Shown: positions 20,980 through 21,239 of the stretch, piece after piece
Layout of the letters: each line of letters begins with the position of its first letter
How positions within the stretch are numbered: position 1 is the stretch's first letter
IMG/VR virus record: IMGVR_UViG_3300010148_000157
Coordinates: 1 to 21,239 of that record
Source: a virus
Length of the DNA stretch: 21,239 bases
Strand: one strand, 5' to 3'
The notes under the pieces: generated by a model
What the model saw: the letters and a program-made list of their open reading frames with translations, nothing else
Databases searched by the model: none
What the model was told of the DNA's origin: nothing
Made by a program: the position numbers and the translations under genes

Positions 20980-21236
20980 ATTAAATCCATTTGCCTGGCG
21001 TCTTGTGTAACATTAAATGTAATGTCAACTAATTGGTAATCTGGTGATCCAGGAAACTTACTTTTAATAACACGTCCCACTGGTTTAAGTTCTTTTAAAT
21101 CGTCTACAGATAGGCGCATTTTCTTATCACCATGCAATACCACCATCCCACCTTTTTGTATGGCCTTACGCACCTCATAATCACGTACAGAGACTTTGTC
21201 TCCCATCCATAACTTGTTTACTTTTTTAGTTAACAT
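20976..21236 (-). CDS. 86-residue phage protein of unknown function
   Basis: 86 residues, compact, alternating strands and turns: KLWMGDKVSVRDYEVRKAI, GGMVVLHGDKKMRLSVDDL, RVIKSKFPGSPDYQLVDITF. I recall similar small proteins (W-x-G-D-x-V-S-V-R-D-Y) from marine phages, without a function. The start is the ATG at 21234-21236, three bases from the window edge, so upstream signals and longer in-frame starts cannot be excluded. The stop overlaps the start of the XF1762-like gene in an ATGA, so the two are probably one operon. Opposite orientation to the virion and lysis genes suggests a different expression time. Confidence 0.6.
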   Translation of the reverse strand: MLTKKVNKLWMGDKVSVRDYEVRKAIQKGGMVVLHGDKKMRLSVDDLKELKPVGRVIKSKFPGSPDYQLVDITFNVTQDARQMDLI

Positions 21237-21239
21237 TAG

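Noticed and set aside
1-21239. tRNA genes, CRISPR arrays, insertion sequences, integrase or attachment sites
   Set aside because: Looked for on both strands; no cloverleaf, no regular spaced repeats, and no transposase or integrase motif was seen.

Overview
The window reads as part of the genome of a short-tailed (podovirus-like) tailed phage of a marine bacterium. The evidence is protein resemblance and layout: an SU10/DUF5309-type capsid protein, a single-strand run of head, adaptor, fibre, nozzle, ejection and lysis genes, and several tiny lysine-rich proteins that I know mainly from uncultured marine phages and phages of Alphaproteobacteria. The DNA is AT-rich and genes are packed with TAATG or ATGA stop/start overlaps. 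A relationship to HMO-2011-type phages (SAR116/SAR11 hosts) is plausible but is inferred from memory of the families, not from a search.

Layout. Positions 2-694 hold the 3' end of a scaffolding-type gene. It is followed by the major capsid gene (730-1674) and a strong intrinsic terminator (1701-1729). Positions 1741-2657 encode a small conserved protein and the head-tail adaptor. A receptor-binding array fills 2670-9204: one fibre-like protein, two long fibres with typical marine-phage anchor domains (the second ending in a self-cleaving S74 chaperone), a C1q-like protein, a tail-fibre assembly chaperone and several small companions. Positions 9204-11884 encode the nozzle-like protein and a decad-repeat tail protein. 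Positions 11884-12255 encode a small GNAT-like protein. Positions 12255-17233 encode three large proteins expected to be ejected with the DNA.

The lysis side starts at 17230. Five small, overlapping genes encode membrane or exported proteins, one of them with a perfect EF-hand loop. Then comes the only sizeable non-coding stretch (18723-18909), which contains a likely promoter and a chain of mutually exclusive RNA pairings that ends at the ribosome binding site of the next gene. Next are a three-TM-type holin, four tiny very basic proteins and a T4-type lysozyme. The last two genes (20437-21236) lie on the minus strand, converge on the lysozyme, and encode an XF1762-like (GNAT-looking) protein and an unknown 86-residue protein.

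How it works together: scaffold and capsid build the head, adaptor and nozzle make the tail, the fibre array binds the host, the large proteins line the DNA ejection path, and holin plus lysozyme end the infection. The most notable signals are the structured leader at 18723-18909, a compositional island covering the distal fibre genes (about 3.4-8.6 kb) that points to swapping of receptor-binding parts, the EF-hand membrane protein, and the cluster of tiny basic proteins.
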